This document shows positions 47,279 through 57,073 of a stretch of DNA of 64,000 bases, one piece after another. The stretch covers positions 19,392 through 83,391 of the forward strand of contig JAKDUK010000006.1 in the NCBI GenBank assembly GCA_030457765.1, given 5' to 3'. Position 1 is the first letter of the stretch, and every line of letters begins with the position of its first letter. The translations under genes and the position numbers were made by a program. The stretch comes from Marinobacter sp. GTDB lineage: Bacteria > Pseudomonadota > Gammaproteobacteria > Pseudomonadales > Oleiphilaceae. Below the pieces are notes generated by a model. It saw only the letters and a list, made by a program, of their open reading frames with translations. It was not told the DNA's origin and made no database searches.

Positions 47279-48852
47279 TTTGAGCTCAAACCAAAGTGCT
47301 GCCGAATACGATCTGCCACGGCTTCTGCCACTTGTTCCTGATCGGTGCGCAGGTTGGCAGTGTAAGCTTTTTCATCCGCCGTTAGTGGCTCAAACCAGGC
47401 TTTCTGGGCATCCAGCAGTTCTATTGTAGCCTCTGAGGCATCGCCCTTGCGTTTGCGCACCCAATCTCTACGCAGTTCGTCTGGTGCCTCGCAATGGATT
47501 AGGGCAAAGGGTACTCCCTGGCTTTCCGCAACTGCTGCAAACAGCGCGCGCTCTTTCTCTTTTAGGCACGCAGCATCGACAATCACAGGCAGACCAGCAG
47601 AGAGTAGGTCGCTGGCCAGTATTGCCAGGCGCTGGTAGGTTTTTTCGTTGGCTTCTTCGTCGTACAGATTGCCCCCGGTGGGTGACCGGCTATCTTCCAG
47701 AGGTGCCAGACCATGCAGCCGCTTGCGCTCAATATCCGACCTTAGGCGAATAAGGCCTAATTCGCCTGACAAGGCAGCGCTGACGCAGGTTTTGCCGCTG
47801 GCGGATAAGCCCACTGTGGCCAGTAAGTAGCGGTTCGGGATATGGCTGTAGTCTTCTGCCAACTGAGCGTAATCGCTATAACGCTGCATAAGCCCCGCTT
47901 TTTCTTCCTCGCTCAGCGCCGGATTGGCCAGAGTGAAGAGGGCAATCTTGCCCCGCACCAGCGCCCGGTAAGCCTTGTAAAGGGGTAGCAAGGGCAAGGC
48001 GGCAAAATCGTCCCGGTATTCCAGGTAGGAGTTCAGAACCCGATTTGCCAGAGCGTACTCACGCCGGGACTCCAGATCCATCAGCAAGAAAGCCAGGTCA
48101 TTGATCACGTCAATGCAGCGAAAGGCGTCGCTGAATTCGATGCAATCAAACACCGTAACCTCGCCGTCATAAACGGTGATGTTGGCCAGATGCAGGTCGC
48201 CGTGGCATTCGCGCACAAATCCGTCGCTTTTGCGCTGTGCAATCAGATCCCTGTGGCGCTCGAAGGTGGTTTGGGTCCAGGCTTCAAGATTGTCTAGCTG
48301 GCTGAGCAGTGCCGGGTCGTCAATCATCGGCCGAATCTGGTCAAAGTTTTCCTGCATTCCGGCGTACACGGCTTCTGGGGTTCCCAGCGGTTTGTCGTCT
48401 GGTATTGGCTCCAGGTTGTTGTGAAAGCCTGCTACCTGCGTTGCTAGGCTTGTTAGCAGTTCCGGCTTGAGAACGCCGGTTTCCTGCATGTGATCAAACA
48501 GCTGGTTTTGCCGGAATTGGCGCATTTTCAGAAGGTATTCAAACGGCTCGCCTTCGCCACCAATAACCGGCTGCTCTGGGGTGCCGGTAATAGGCAGTAC
48601 TTCCAGGTACAGCGGTTCTGCCAAGCGACGGTTCAGGCGCAGCTCTTCTTCGCAAAAGTGTTTACGACGCGCCAGGGTAGAGAAATCAAGAAACCCGAAA
48701 TCCATAGGCTTTTTAATTTTGTAAGCGTATTGGCCCGTCAGAATTACCTGGGAGATGTGAGTTTCGATAATCTGGAATCCGTCAACCGGGTGGTTGTATA
48801 ACTCGGGGTTTTGCATTGCCAGTAACAGATTGCCTGGGGGTGTTTCACTCAC
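47275..48852 (-). CDS. Two-domain protein: aminoglycoside phosphotransferase-like and P-loop kinase
   Basis: 525 residues. Residues 1-330 resemble the APH/choline-kinase fold (HGDLHLANITVYDGEVTVFDCIEF contains the HxDxxxxN and DxxE/D parts). Residues 340-510 form an AAA/zeta-like kinase with Walker A GLSASGKT. The architecture is common in proteobacteria (COG2187 plus COG0645), but the substrate is unknown. No evidence supports drug resistance. Confidence 0.85.
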   Translation of the reverse strand: MSETPPGNLLLAMQNPELYNHPVDGFQIIETHISQVILTGQYAYKIKKPMDFGFLDFSTLARRKHFCEEELRLNRRLAEPLYLEVLPITGTPEQPVIGGEGEPFEYLLKMRQFRQNQLFDHMQETGVLKPELLTSLATQVAGFHNNLEPIPDDKPLGTPEAVYAGMQENFDQIRPMIDDPALLSQLDNLEAWTQTTFERHRDLIAQRKSDGFVRECHGDLHLANITVYDGEVTVFDCIEFSDAFRCIDVINDLAFLLMDLESRREYALANRVLNSYLEYRDDFAALPLLPLYKAYRALVRGKIALFTLANPALSEEEKAGLMQRYSDYAQLAEDYSHIPNRYLLATVGLSASGKTCVSAALSGELGLIRLRSDIERKRLHGLAPLEDSRSPTGGNLYDEEANEKTYQRLAILASDLLSAGLPVIVDAACLKEKERALFAAVAESQGVPFALIHCEAPDELRRDWVRKRKGDASEATIELLDAQKAWFEPLTADEKAYTANLRTDQEQVAEAVADRIRQHFGLSSK

Positions 48853-48973
48853 GGTGTGCTCCTCGCTTCCCTGAACGCGTTGGTTTTTTATAAGCCCATC
48901 ATAACGGGCAGGTTACAGAAATAACACATAGTTAGCCTGCCTTATAGCGCGCTGGCTTCGTTATAATCTCCGG

Positions 48974-51304
48974 ATGAAAAAAAACAGATCCCCTTCAAAG
49001 CGAAATAGAAAACCTCAAAAGAAAAACGGCCAGAATGGACGTCGGTCCTGGTTCTGGAAAATGTTTATCCGCTTAACGGCGGTTGGCGTTGTGCTGCTGG
49101 CCTGCTGGATGGTGTACCTGGATGCAGTGGTTACGTCCCGGTTCGAAGGCCGGCGGTTTGAAGTGCCCTCGCGGGTGTATGCACGGCCCTTAGAGTTATA
49201 TAACGGCGCGGGTGTCAGTTCTGGGGCATTGGAGCGAGAACTGGCGCTTTCGGGGTACCGCAAAGGCGACGGGGCCAAGCCCGGTAGCTATCGCCGCAAT
49301 GGTGGCCACTTTATTATCAGCACCCGAGGCTTTCGTTTTCCAGATGGCCGCGAGCCCAGGCGAAGGCTTTCTTTGAATATCTATGGTGACCGGATCCAGG
49401 ATTTTTCGGTGGTTCAGGGTGATAGCACTGCAATAGTGCGGCTGGAGCCGGCCCGCATTGGCGGAATATACCCTGCGCATAAAGAGGATCGAATCCTGGT
49501 GCGTCTGGATGAGGTTCCCATTCAATTGCCCGCCGCACTGATGGCGGTGGAAGACCGTAAGTTTTATGGCCATGTCGGAATTGCGCCTGCGTCTATCGCT
49601 CGTGCCATGCTTGCCAATATTAGTGCAGGAAAGATTGTTCAAGGCGGTAGTACCCTGACCCAGCAGCTGGTAAAAAACTTTTTCCTTACCCGGGATCAGA
49701 CCCTGTTGCGCAAGGGAAATGAGGCTTTGATGTCCATCCTGCTCGAGCTGCATTACGAGAAGGACGACATACTGGAAACCTACCTGAACGAAGTGTATTT
49801 AGGGCAAGCAGGCACCCGGAGTATTAACGGGTTCGGGCTGGCTAGCCAGTTCTATTTTGGTGAATCCCTGCAGGATCTGGACGTGCATCAGGTTGCCTTG
49901 CTGGTGGGTATGGTGAAGGGCCCAAGCTATTACAATCCTCGCCGGCACCCAAAGCGTGCTACCCAGCGCCGAAACCTGGTTATCGGCGAGATGGAAAGCG
50001 CCGGTCTTATTGATTCCTCGAAAGCTGCGCGCGCCAGTGGTTTGCCTTTGGGCGTAAGTGCCAAGCCGTCTTACTCGGAAAACCGCTACCCCGCGTATAT
50101 CGATCTTGTAAGGCGTCACCTGGCGCGCGATTACAAAGAAGAAGATTTGCGCAGTGAAGGGCTGCGTATCTTTACCACGCTGAACCCGGCTATTCAGTAT
50201 GCCGCCGAGTATGCTGTTACCGATACTCTGCCTAGACTGGCCAGCGGCGAGACCGCTGACGCGCTGGAGGCGACGGTTGTGGTTACCGCCAAGAATACTG
50301 GCGAAGTTGTGGCACTTGTGGGTGGCAAGGACCCGCAGTTTGCCGGATTCAACCGGGCTCTGGATGCCAATCGCCCGATTGGTTCGCTAATCAAGCCGTT
50401 TACCTACCTGACTGCATTGGAGCAGCCAGACCGTTATACCCTGATGACCCAGCTTATGGATAAGTCGTTTACGCTGGAGTTTGACGACGGGCGACGCTGG
50501 TCACCAAAAAACTACGATGGCAAAGAGCGGGGCGAAGTTCCCTTGCATCGCGCTCTTTCGAAATCCTATAACCTTCCGGCAGTGCGGGTAGGGTTAGATG
50601 TAGGCGTACCAGCGGTTCGCGACACTCTGCGTGCCTTTGGTGTGGTTACGCCTATTTCTGAATACCCTTCCATGCTGTTGGGTTCGGTTGCCATGAGCCC
50701 TGTAACCGTTGCTCAAATCTATCAGGGGTTGGCTACCTCCGGGTTTAATACGCCGTTGCGCACCATAAGAGAAGTGACGGATTCGGGCGGGGAGGCGCTT
50801 TCGCGCTATAGCCTGGAAGTGGATCAGGTGGCAGACCCCGCGGCGGTGCATCTGTTGCAGTACGCAATGCAGGAAACCATGCAGGAAGGTACTGGACGTT
50901 CGGCGTACTACTCAGTGCCTAAGGAGCTGACGCTCGCCGGGAAAACCGGAACAACGGATGAGGGGCGCGATTCGTGGTTTGCAGGGTTTAGCGGTGATTT
51001 TCTGGCCGTGGCCTGGGTAGGCCGGGATGATAATGGCCCGACGGCACTGACCGGTGCTACCGGGGCTTTGCCGGTATGGTCGCGGTTTATGGCACAGGTG
51101 CCACAGCACGGGTTTTCGCCTGTGGTGCCCGATGGGGTGAATTACCATTGGGTAAATCCTGAAAAACAGGCATTAACCGATGAACATTGCGATAATGCGC
51201 GCCTTCTACCGTTTATATCGGGTAGCGAACCTACACAGAGAGTGTCTTGTTCCGGTACCCTTGAGCGGAAAATTCGAGGCTGGTTTGAGGGGTTGTTCCA
51301 ATGA
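48974..51304 (+). CDS. mrcB: Penicillin-binding protein 1B
   Basis: 776 residues. Basic cytoplasmic tail (1-25), one membrane helix (about 32-55), UB2H-like region, glycosyltransferase domain with EDRKFYGHVGI and GGSTLTQQLVKNFFL, and transpeptidase with SLIK (acyl-serine), SKSYNLP (SxN) and KTGTTDEG. Builds and cross-links peptidoglycan. TATAAT at 48962-48967 sits immediately before the ATG and no Shine-Dalgarno is visible. Followed with a 4-base overlap by an lpoP-like gene. Confidence 0.95.
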   Translation: MKKNRSPSKRNRKPQKKNGQNGRRSWFWKMFIRLTAVGVVLLACWMVYLDAVVTSRFEGRRFEVPSRVYARPLELYNGAGVSSGALERELALSGYRKGDGAKPGSYRRNGGHFIISTRGFRFPDGREPRRRLSLNIYGDRIQDFSVVQGDSTAIVRLEPARIGGIYPAHKEDRILVRLDEVPIQLPAALMAVEDRKFYGHVGIAPASIARAMLANISAGKIVQGGSTLTQQLVKNFFLTRDQTLLRKGNEALMSILLELHYEKDDILETYLNEVYLGQAGTRSINGFGLASQFYFGESLQDLDVHQVALLVGMVKGPSYYNPRRHPKRATQRRNLVIGEMESAGLIDSSKAARASGLPLGVSAKPSYSENRYPAYIDLVRRHLARDYKEEDLRSEGLRIFTTLNPAIQYAAEYAVTDTLPRLASGETADALEATVVVTAKNTGEVVALVGGKDPQFAGFNRALDANRPIGSLIKPFTYLTALEQPDRYTLMTQLMDKSFTLEFDDGRRWSPKNYDGKERGEVPLHRALSKSYNLPAVRVGLDVGVPAVRDTLRAFGVVTPISEYPSMLLGSVAMSPVTVAQIYQGLATSGFNTPLRTIREVTDSGGEALSRYSLEVDQVADPAAVHLLQYAMQETMQEGTGRSAYYSVPKELTLAGKTGTTDEGRDSWFAGFSGDFLAVAWVGRDDNGPTALTGATGALPVWSRFMAQVPQHGFSPVVPDGVNYHWVNPEKQALTDEHCDNARLLPFISGSEPTQRVSCSGTLERKIRGWFEGLFQ

Positions 51305-51879
51305 GTAGGCAAGGTGTTATTCAGATAAGTATGTTGGTGGCCCTTCTGAGCTTGGCGGGCTGTGCCTCGGGCCCGGGCGGTTCTATTTATGTTCCGGCAG
51401 GGGGTGGCCCCAGCGCACCAGAGCCGCCCCAGACGGCGAAAGATAAAAGTAAGGAGGAGTCTCGGGTCTGGCGGAAAAGTGAGCAGACTGAAAGCCAGAA
51501 GTCAGAGCAGCGACAACAGCGCCGCAGCAAGCCGAGTTATCAGGAGGCAGGGGACGAACTTTCGCCGGCAGCGCTTAGCTTGGTTAACGAGGCGAGCAGC
51601 CTTTTGGAAAACGGCGATTCCCAGGGAGCTATCGTCCGACTGGAGCGGGCACAACGTATTGCTCCCAGATCATCAGAGGTTTATTTCAAACTGTCTGAAG
51701 CCTATGTGGCCGGTAACAAGCTTGGGCCTGCAGAGCAATTCACCCTGAAAGGGTTGTCGCTTGCCGGAAATAATGCCCGGTTGCAACGGGCAGGCTGGTT
51801 GCTGCTGGCGGATATTCGCCGGGCGCGAGGTAATGTGGCTGGAGCCAGCCAGGCAGAGAAGCGGGCGTCTGCCCTGTAA
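51301..51879 (+). CDS. lpoP: TPR lipoprotein, candidate PBP1b activator LpoP
   Basis: 192 residues. Lipobox SLAGC near residue 21, a disordered Pro/Gln/Lys-rich linker (about 25-85), then TPR-like helices (about 90-190, LENGDSQGAIVRLERAQRIAP). It overlaps mrcB as ATGA. In P. aeruginosa, LpoP is a TPR lipoprotein encoded beside the PBP1b gene and needed for its activity; the size, layout and position agree. Confidence 0.75.
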   Translation: MSRQGVIQISMLVALLSLAGCASGPGGSIYVPAGGGPSAPEPPQTAKDKSKEESRVWRKSEQTESQKSEQRQQRRSKPSYQEAGDELSPAALSLVNEASSLLENGDSQGAIVRLERAQRIAPRSSEVYFKLSEAYVAGNKLGPAEQFTLKGLSLAGNNARLQRAGWLLLADIRRARGNVAGASQAEKRASAL

Positions 51880-51963
51880 CAGGTGCAATGCGAAATCTTC
51901 CCGACAGAACGTGCTAGCGCTGCAGGCCCTGCCGGGGAGTATTTCCGATATTGCTGTTTGGTT

Positions 51964-53244
51964 TTAGAGAGTTGCCATCACCTTTTTAGCGGCTTCCACG
52001 GTATCGGCAATATCCTGATCCGACAGTGCCTCGCTAGTGAAACCCGCCTCAAAGGCAGATGGTGCGAGGTAAATGCCTTCTTTAAGCATGCCTTGGAAGA
52101 ACTTTTTAAAGCGCTCTGCGTCGCACTTCATTACCTGATCAAAGCGAGTGACACTGGAGTCCTCGGTGAAGAAAAGGCCGAACATTGCGCCTGCGCCCTG
52201 AATGGTCAAAGGAATGCCTGCGGCATCTGCGGCAGCTTTCAGGCCTTCACGCAGCGCCATGGTTTTTTGCGTGAGGCGATCATGAAAGCCCGGCTCTGAG
52301 ATGGCGTTCAGTGTGGCTAGGCCGGCGCACATAGCCAGAGGGTTGCCGCTGAGCGTGCCGGCCTGGTAGACCGGCCCCAGTGGAGATATGTGCTCCATGA
52401 TTTCCCGCTTACCACCGAAGGCTCCAACAGGCAGTCCGCCGCCGATAACCTTGCCAAGCGCTGTCAAATCCGGGGTAACTCCGTACAGTTCCTGGGCCCC
52501 GCCAAGAGCCACTCGAAAACCGCTCATGACCTCATCGAAAATAAGCACGGTGCCATGTTCATCACAGACTTCTCGCAGGCTTTCCAGGAAGCCTGGGGTG
52601 GCAGGGATGCAGTTCATGTTGCCGGCCACCGGTTCTACAATAATGGCGGCAATCTCGTCGCCCATCTCTTTAAAGGTTTCGCGCACGCCCTCAATATCAT
52701 TGAAGTCCAATGTTAGCGTGAGCTCGGCCAGGCTGGCGGGTATGCCTGGGGAGTTGGGTATGCCAAGGGTGAGGGCGCCAGAACCGGCTTTTACAAGCAG
52801 AGAATCGACGTGCCCGTGATAGCAGCCTTCAAATTTTACGATCTTATCTCGCCCGGTGTAACCTCGAGCCAGCCGAACGGCGCTCATGGTAGCTTCGGTG
52901 CCGGAGTTCACCATGCGTACCAGATCAATCGATGGTACCAGTTCGCACACTTTTCGGGCCATATCGGTTTCGATTGAGGTGGGGGCACCGTAGCCAACGC
53001 CCAGATCCACCTGAGCGTGCAGGGCATCTTTGATTCGTTGATCTGAGTGGCCAAGAATCATTGGGCCCCAGGACCCGATGTAGTCGATATAACGTTGGCC
53101 ATCTTCGTCGTACAGGTAAGCGCCTTCAGCGTGTTTGAAGAAAATCGGGGTGCCGCCCACACCACGGAATGCGCGAACCGGCGAGTTAACACCACCGGGG
53201 ATATACTTCTGAGCCTGTTCAAACAGGGTTTCGGAGTGTGTCAT
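51964..53244 (-). CDS. hemL: Glutamate-1-semialdehyde 2,1-aminomutase
   Basis: Makes 5-aminolevulinate for heme. 426 residues; [13 protein letters not shown] near the start, [18 protein letters not shown], and the PLP-lysine in [16 protein letters not shown]. Last gene of the clc-hemJ-thiD-thiE-hemL run, 15 bases after thiE. Confidence 0.97.
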   Translation of the reverse strand: MTHSETLFEQAQKYIPGGVNSPVRAFRGVGGTPIFFKHAEGAYLYDEDGQRYIDYIGSWGPMILGHSDQRIKDALHAQVDLGVGYGAPTSIETDMARKVCELVPSIDLVRMVNSGTEATMSAVRLARGYTGRDKIVKFEGCYHGHVDSLLVKAGSGALTLGIPNSPGIPASLAELTLTLDFNDIEGVRETFKEMGDEIAAIIVEPVAGNMNCIPATPGFLESLREVCDEHGTVLIFDEVMSGFRVALGGAQELYGVTPDLTALGKVIGGGLPVGAFGGKREIMEHISPLGPVYQAGTLSGNPLAMCAGLATLNAISEPGFHDRLTQKTMALREGLKAAADAAGIPLTIQGAGAMFGLFFTEDSSVTRFDQVMKCDAERFKKFFQGMLKEGIYLAPSAFEAGFTSEALSDQDIADTVEAAKKVMATL

Positions 53245-53259
53245 TCGTTAGATCTCCTG

Positions 53260-53919
53260 CTATTTGGAGTGTGAATATAATGGGTGGTGGCTGGCAAACA
53301 GCCGCTGAAACGTTTTTGCGTTCTGTTCTGTCGCCTCAAGGCTGCTTTTGAAAAGCCCGCCGACAACTGCCAGCAAATCAGCGCCTGCGCGAATGAGTTG
53401 CTCACCATTTTGTGAGGTGATGCCGCCAATAGCGGTAATGGGTTTACCAAAGCATTTTGCTTGCGCCAGTATATCGGTTTTCGCAGGCGGGGCGTTTGGT
53501 TTGGTTGATGAGTGAAAAAAACGACCAAAAGCCAGGTAATCTGCGCCGGCCGTTGTGGCTGCTTCTGCCAGCGCGAGATCGGCGTGACAGGTAATGCCAA
53601 TAATTGCATTATCTCCCAGCAGGTGGCGCGCCTGTGCGACCGAGCCATCTGTTTGGCCGAGATGTACGCCGGCCGCACCAACCCGTTTGGCAAGCCCGAT
53701 ATCATCATTGATGAGAAGCGGAACATTGGCACCTGCACAGACGGATTGCAGATTTCTCGCTTGTGCCAGACGTTCGGCCATGGGCGCGAGCTTCTCTCGG
53801 TATTGTACCATTACTGTGCCGCCGCGAATCGCTGCTTCAACAGCGGCAATTAATGAGGCCGCAGGCGTAAGTTGGCTGTCGGTAATGGCGTAGAGACCAA
53901 CGGGTACCCGGGTGATCAT
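53260..53919 (-). CDS. thiE: Thiamine phosphate synthase
   Basis: Joins HMP-PP and thiazole phosphate. 219 residues from the ATG overlapping the thiD stop (ATGA). MVQYREK, LINDDIGLAKRVGAAGVHLG and AIGGITSQN are the family motifs. No thiazole-branch genes are nearby. Confidence 0.94.
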   Translation of the reverse strand: MITRVPVGLYAITDSQLTPAASLIAAVEAAIRGGTVMVQYREKLAPMAERLAQARNLQSVCAGANVPLLINDDIGLAKRVGAAGVHLGQTDGSVAQARHLLGDNAIIGITCHADLALAEAATTAGADYLAFGRFFHSSTKPNAPPAKTDILAQAKCFGKPITAIGGITSQNGEQLIRAGADLLAVVGGLFKSSLEATEQNAKTFQRLFASHHPLYSHSK

Positions 53920-54704
53920 TGTTCCCACAGAATGCCCCGGTCTGGAACCGGCTGGCCTTTGCCCACTTCAAGTGCGTGCAAAATAGTGCGGTGCACATAG
54001 TTTTGCGCTTGGGATATGGCCGCGCGGGGTGAAAGCCCTTGGGCCCGGCCCGCTGCAATGGCCGCAGCGAGAGTGCAGCCCGTGCCATGATACTCACCGC
54101 CAATGCGCTCAACGTCCCAAGACATAGGTGTGGGGGAGTCGTTATAAAGCGTGTTGGTGATGTGAACCCCTGTGCCGTGGCCTCCGGTTGCGAGTACAGA
54201 GACACAACCTTTATCCAGCAGTTTGCGTGCTGCTTCATCCGGGTTCTCGCTCTCTCCCAGTAAGGCCAACTCTATGCCGTTAGGCGTTATCATTTCAGCA
54301 AGCGGAAACAGCCGGCCTTTCATGGCAGCAAGCAGTTCGTCGTCTGCCAGGTCGCCACCGCCTGCGGCCTTGATGACCGGGTCGGTTATAACCGGAATGT
54401 CTGGGTACTTTTCAAGAAAATCGACCAGTACATCCACCACCGCAGCGCTTCCCAGTGCGCCTGTTTTAACCGCATGTATGGGTGTATCTTCCGCCACGCA
54501 CTCGAGTTGCTGGCGGACCAGCTCTGGATTAACGGTTTCGGCACCGTATACGTTCTGGGTATCTTGAACGGTTAAGCAAGAAAGCACTGGCAATGGGTGA
54601 CAGCCCAGTGCTGTGATGGCCTGAATATCCGCTTGGATACCGGCGCCGCCGGACGGGTCCAGACCAGAAAGAATAAGTACGTGAGGGCGAGTGTAGAGTG
54701 TAAT
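53916..54704 (-). CDS. thiD: Hydroxymethylpyrimidine/phosphomethylpyrimidine kinase, probable ATT start
   Basis: Phosphorylates HMP twice for thiamine synthesis. Family N-terminus HVLILSGLDPSGGAGIQADI extends upstream of any ATG, GTG or TTG that would keep it complete. The only plausible initiator is ATT at 54704, eight bases after GGGAG, giving 262 residues, the family length. The frame is the same as hemJ, whose TAG lies 12 bases before the ATT. A TTG at 54593 would remove the substrate-binding N-terminus. C-terminal signature HGTGVHITNTL and GEYHGTGCTLAAAIAA are intact. Confidence 0.85.
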   Translation of the reverse strand: MTLYTRPHVLILSGLDPSGGAGIQADIQAITALGCHPLPVLSCLTVQDTQNVYGAETVNPELVRQQLECVAEDTPIHAVKTGALGSAAVVDVLVDFLEKYPDIPVITDPVIKAAGGGDLADDELLAAMKGRLFPLAEMITPNGIELALLGESENPDEAARKLLDKGCVSVLATGGHGTGVHITNTLYNDSPTPMSWDVERIGGEYHGTGCTLAAAIAAGRAQGLSPRAAISQAQNYVHRTILHALEVGKGQPVPDRGILWEQ

Positions 54705-54716
54705 GGCTAAAGCTCC

Positions 54717-55139
54717 CTAAAAAGGTTTAACAACGGCGAGAATAACAACGGCCAGTAGAATGAATACCGGCAACTCATTGAACCAGCGATAGAATACATG
54801 GCCACGGGTATTCAGATCGTCGCGAAACACCTTCACCAGGTGCCCGCAGTAAAAGTGATAAACAATTAGCAGCGCCACGAATACCAGCTTTGCGTGCAGC
54901 CAACCTTGACTGAAGTAGCCTGATACGTTGTAGCTCAGTAACCATACGCCAAATATTACGGTAGCAACCATCGAAGGCGTGGTAATGCCCCGGTAGAGCT
55001 TACGCTCCATGATTTTGAACCGTTCGCGCCCTGGCTGATCCTCACAGGCAGCATGGTATACAAACAGTCTGGGCAGATAAAAAATGCCGGCAAACCAGCA
55101 CACCAAAGAAATTATATGAAAGGCTTTAACCCACAGCAT
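54717..55139 (-). CDS. hemJ: Protoporphyrinogen IX oxidase HemJ
   Basis: 140 residues with four membrane helices. MLWVKAFHIISLVCWFAGIF carries the conserved His, and YGITTPSMV-like RGITTPSMV and the C-terminal RWFNELPVF follow. HemJ oxidises protoporphyrinogen in bacteria lacking HemG/HemY. It lies three bases after clc and in one run with hemL. Confidence 0.88.
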   Translation of the reverse strand: MLWVKAFHIISLVCWFAGIFYLPRLFVYHAACEDQPGRERFKIMERKLYRGITTPSMVATVIFGVWLLSYNVSGYFSQGWLHAKLVFVALLIVYHFYCGHLVKVFRDDLNTRGHVFYRWFNELPVFILLAVVILAVVKPF

Positions 55140-55142
55140 TCG

Positions 55143-56918
55143 TTAACTCCGTCGATATTGGTAATAGCTTTCGATATCAGATTTGAGCACCACACCATAA
55201 ACCCGCTGAATCATTGGCGCTACGTGGCGTTGCACGTATAGCGCCTCTGCGCTTGTCGTTTCAAATTCGTGTAGGGCCTCTTCCAGCGTGGCCTGGTATT
55301 GTACTGGCGCAATGTCACGCCGGTTGGCCGGGATATCCATTAAATCGATAGACTCCGGTGGTTCGCCGGCCTGACCGGCTGCCATCTCCTCGGCGTCTTC
55401 CAGGTAGCGGGCCAGATCTACTGCGGGCAGTAGAGCGGTAGGGCCATTTTTCCCTTCAACTACCAGCCATTTAGGTTCTGATTTGAGGGCTTTTCGAGCC
55501 TCTTCAATTGTCAGCCGCCGACTAATGCGCAGGATGCCCTTATCCATGATTGCGGCCACAGAGACCCGGCGTAGGGCTTGGATAACAGGCGAGCTCTGAT
55601 AGCTCAAACCTTGGCTTTTCAGTACGGTCAGGAACAGTGATTTTTTCCCGAACGCTTCGCTGGTGATCAAGGTGGCAGTGGTAATAACCAGCATGCCCGG
55701 CAGAATGATGTTGGGGTTGCGGGTGAGCTCCAATAATGCCATAAGCGCCGCCAGCGGCGCTTGCAAAACCGCGCCCATCATCGCCCCCATTCCAAGCATG
55801 GCGTAAAAGCCAACAGATGAAGCATGCTCCGGGAAAATATCCGCGCCAACCAGGCCCAAGGCGCCACCAAGTGTTGCCCCTATTATAAGCGTTGGGCCGA
55901 TAATACTGCTGGGCATGCCCAAGCCAACCGTGAGGGCGGTGATCACAAGTTTTGCGACCCCCACACTTAATAGCAACCAGAAGCCGAGTCCACCATTCAT
56001 GGTTTCATTCACTGTGTCGTATCCTATGCCCATGGTTTGGGGTACGAGCACCGCAACTGGCGCCATCAATGCACCGGCTATAATAACGCGCAGTAAAACG
56101 GGGCGATGCTTGAAACGCCCCATGGCATCGACCAGATGGATAAACAGTGCCGCCGACACGCCAATGATAACGGCGATAACCAAAACCCAGGGGATCTCCA
56201 GAAACGAATTCATGGTGAGTGCGGGTACGTTAAATGCGGGCTCTGAACCATAAACCAGTTGTGTGACCACCGCCGCACTAACGGCCGCCAGTACAATGGG
56301 CGTAAATCCTGCGATGGTGTATTCCATCATCACCACTTCCATCGCAAAAATGACGCCGGAAATGGGGGTGTTGAACGAGGCTGAGATAGCGGCCGCGCAT
56401 CCACAAGCCACCAGGGTTCGAATACTGTTGTTGGGCAGCCGCATCCATTGCCCCATCAGGCTGGAAAAGGCCGCTCCCAAATGAACGGCGGGCCCTTCCC
56501 GGCCGGCAGACTGCCCGGTAACAACGGTTCCAACGCCCACAACAAACTGGATAAGAGCGCTGCGCACGGTAATGTAGCCCTGGTGATAATTCAGGCGCTC
56601 CATTACGTGAACCACACCTACCTTTCGGTCGTGTGTGGCAAGGCGGTGCAAAAACAGGCCAATGCCGAGAGCGCCAGCCAGTGGCAGTAACCCTCGGGTA
56701 ACAATGTCCAGCCCTTCAAATGCTTCCGACCCTTCACCCGGTAAGAATTGCTCTAAAGGCCATTCGATGGCTAGGCGGAAAGCCAGGATTACAGCTCCGG
56801 TTACTACCCCGGACAACAGGCCGAGGATAGCCAGCTGCGGTAATGAGTCCACACCAGACAGTCTGCGCGTGAACACAGAAGTCAGTTTTTCGCTAATCTG
56901 ATGCCAGATTTTAGTCAT
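55143..56918 (-). CDS. ClC-family chloride channel/antiporter with CBS domains
   Basis: 591 residues from MTKIWHQISEKL. About ten membrane helices (40-460). GREGPAVHLG contains the gating Glu found in H+/Cl- exchangers. GMPSSIIGPTLIIGATLGG replaces the usual GxFxP motif. Two C-terminal CBS domains (about 475-590). Likely an inner-membrane anion transporter; the anion is unknown. Confidence 0.92.
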   Translation of the reverse strand: MTKIWHQISEKLTSVFTRRLSGVDSLPQLAILGLLSGVVTGAVILAFRLAIEWPLEQFLPGEGSEAFEGLDIVTRGLLPLAGALGIGLFLHRLATHDRKVGVVHVMERLNYHQGYITVRSALIQFVVGVGTVVTGQSAGREGPAVHLGAAFSSLMGQWMRLPNNSIRTLVACGCAAAISASFNTPISGVIFAMEVVMMEYTIAGFTPIVLAAVSAAVVTQLVYGSEPAFNVPALTMNSFLEIPWVLVIAVIIGVSAALFIHLVDAMGRFKHRPVLLRVIIAGALMAPVAVLVPQTMGIGYDTVNETMNGGLGFWLLLSVGVAKLVITALTVGLGMPSSIIGPTLIIGATLGGALGLVGADIFPEHASSVGFYAMLGMGAMMGAVLQAPLAALMALLELTRNPNIILPGMLVITTATLITSEAFGKKSLFLTVLKSQGLSYQSSPVIQALRRVSVAAIMDKGILRISRRLTIEEARKALKSEPKWLVVEGKNGPTALLPAVDLARYLEDAEEMAAGQAGEPPESIDLMDIPANRRDIAPVQYQATLEEALHEFETTSAEALYVQRHVAPMIQRVYGVVLKSDIESYYQYRRS

Positions 56919-57073
56919 GAATGCCGGTGTTCCGGTACAAGAGGGTGGCCCGCCAAAGGATTTCTGACAACATTGTAACCGTCGCCCCGTAAGCTGCAAT
57001 AAGTCGTTGGTTTATCATGTTAGACTACGAAGCTAAACTTCCAAATCCTGATACGACATCGCTGGAGAGCAAG

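Noticed and set aside
47275..48852. Antibiotic resistance gene because of the aminoglycoside phosphotransferase-like domain
   Set aside because: The fused P-loop kinase architecture is a widespread housekeeping family, and there is no mobile context.
54704..55139. TPP riboswitch controlling thiD-thiE
   Set aside because: No THI-box conserved core is visible before thiD or upstream of hemJ; the genes look embedded in a heme/transport operon.
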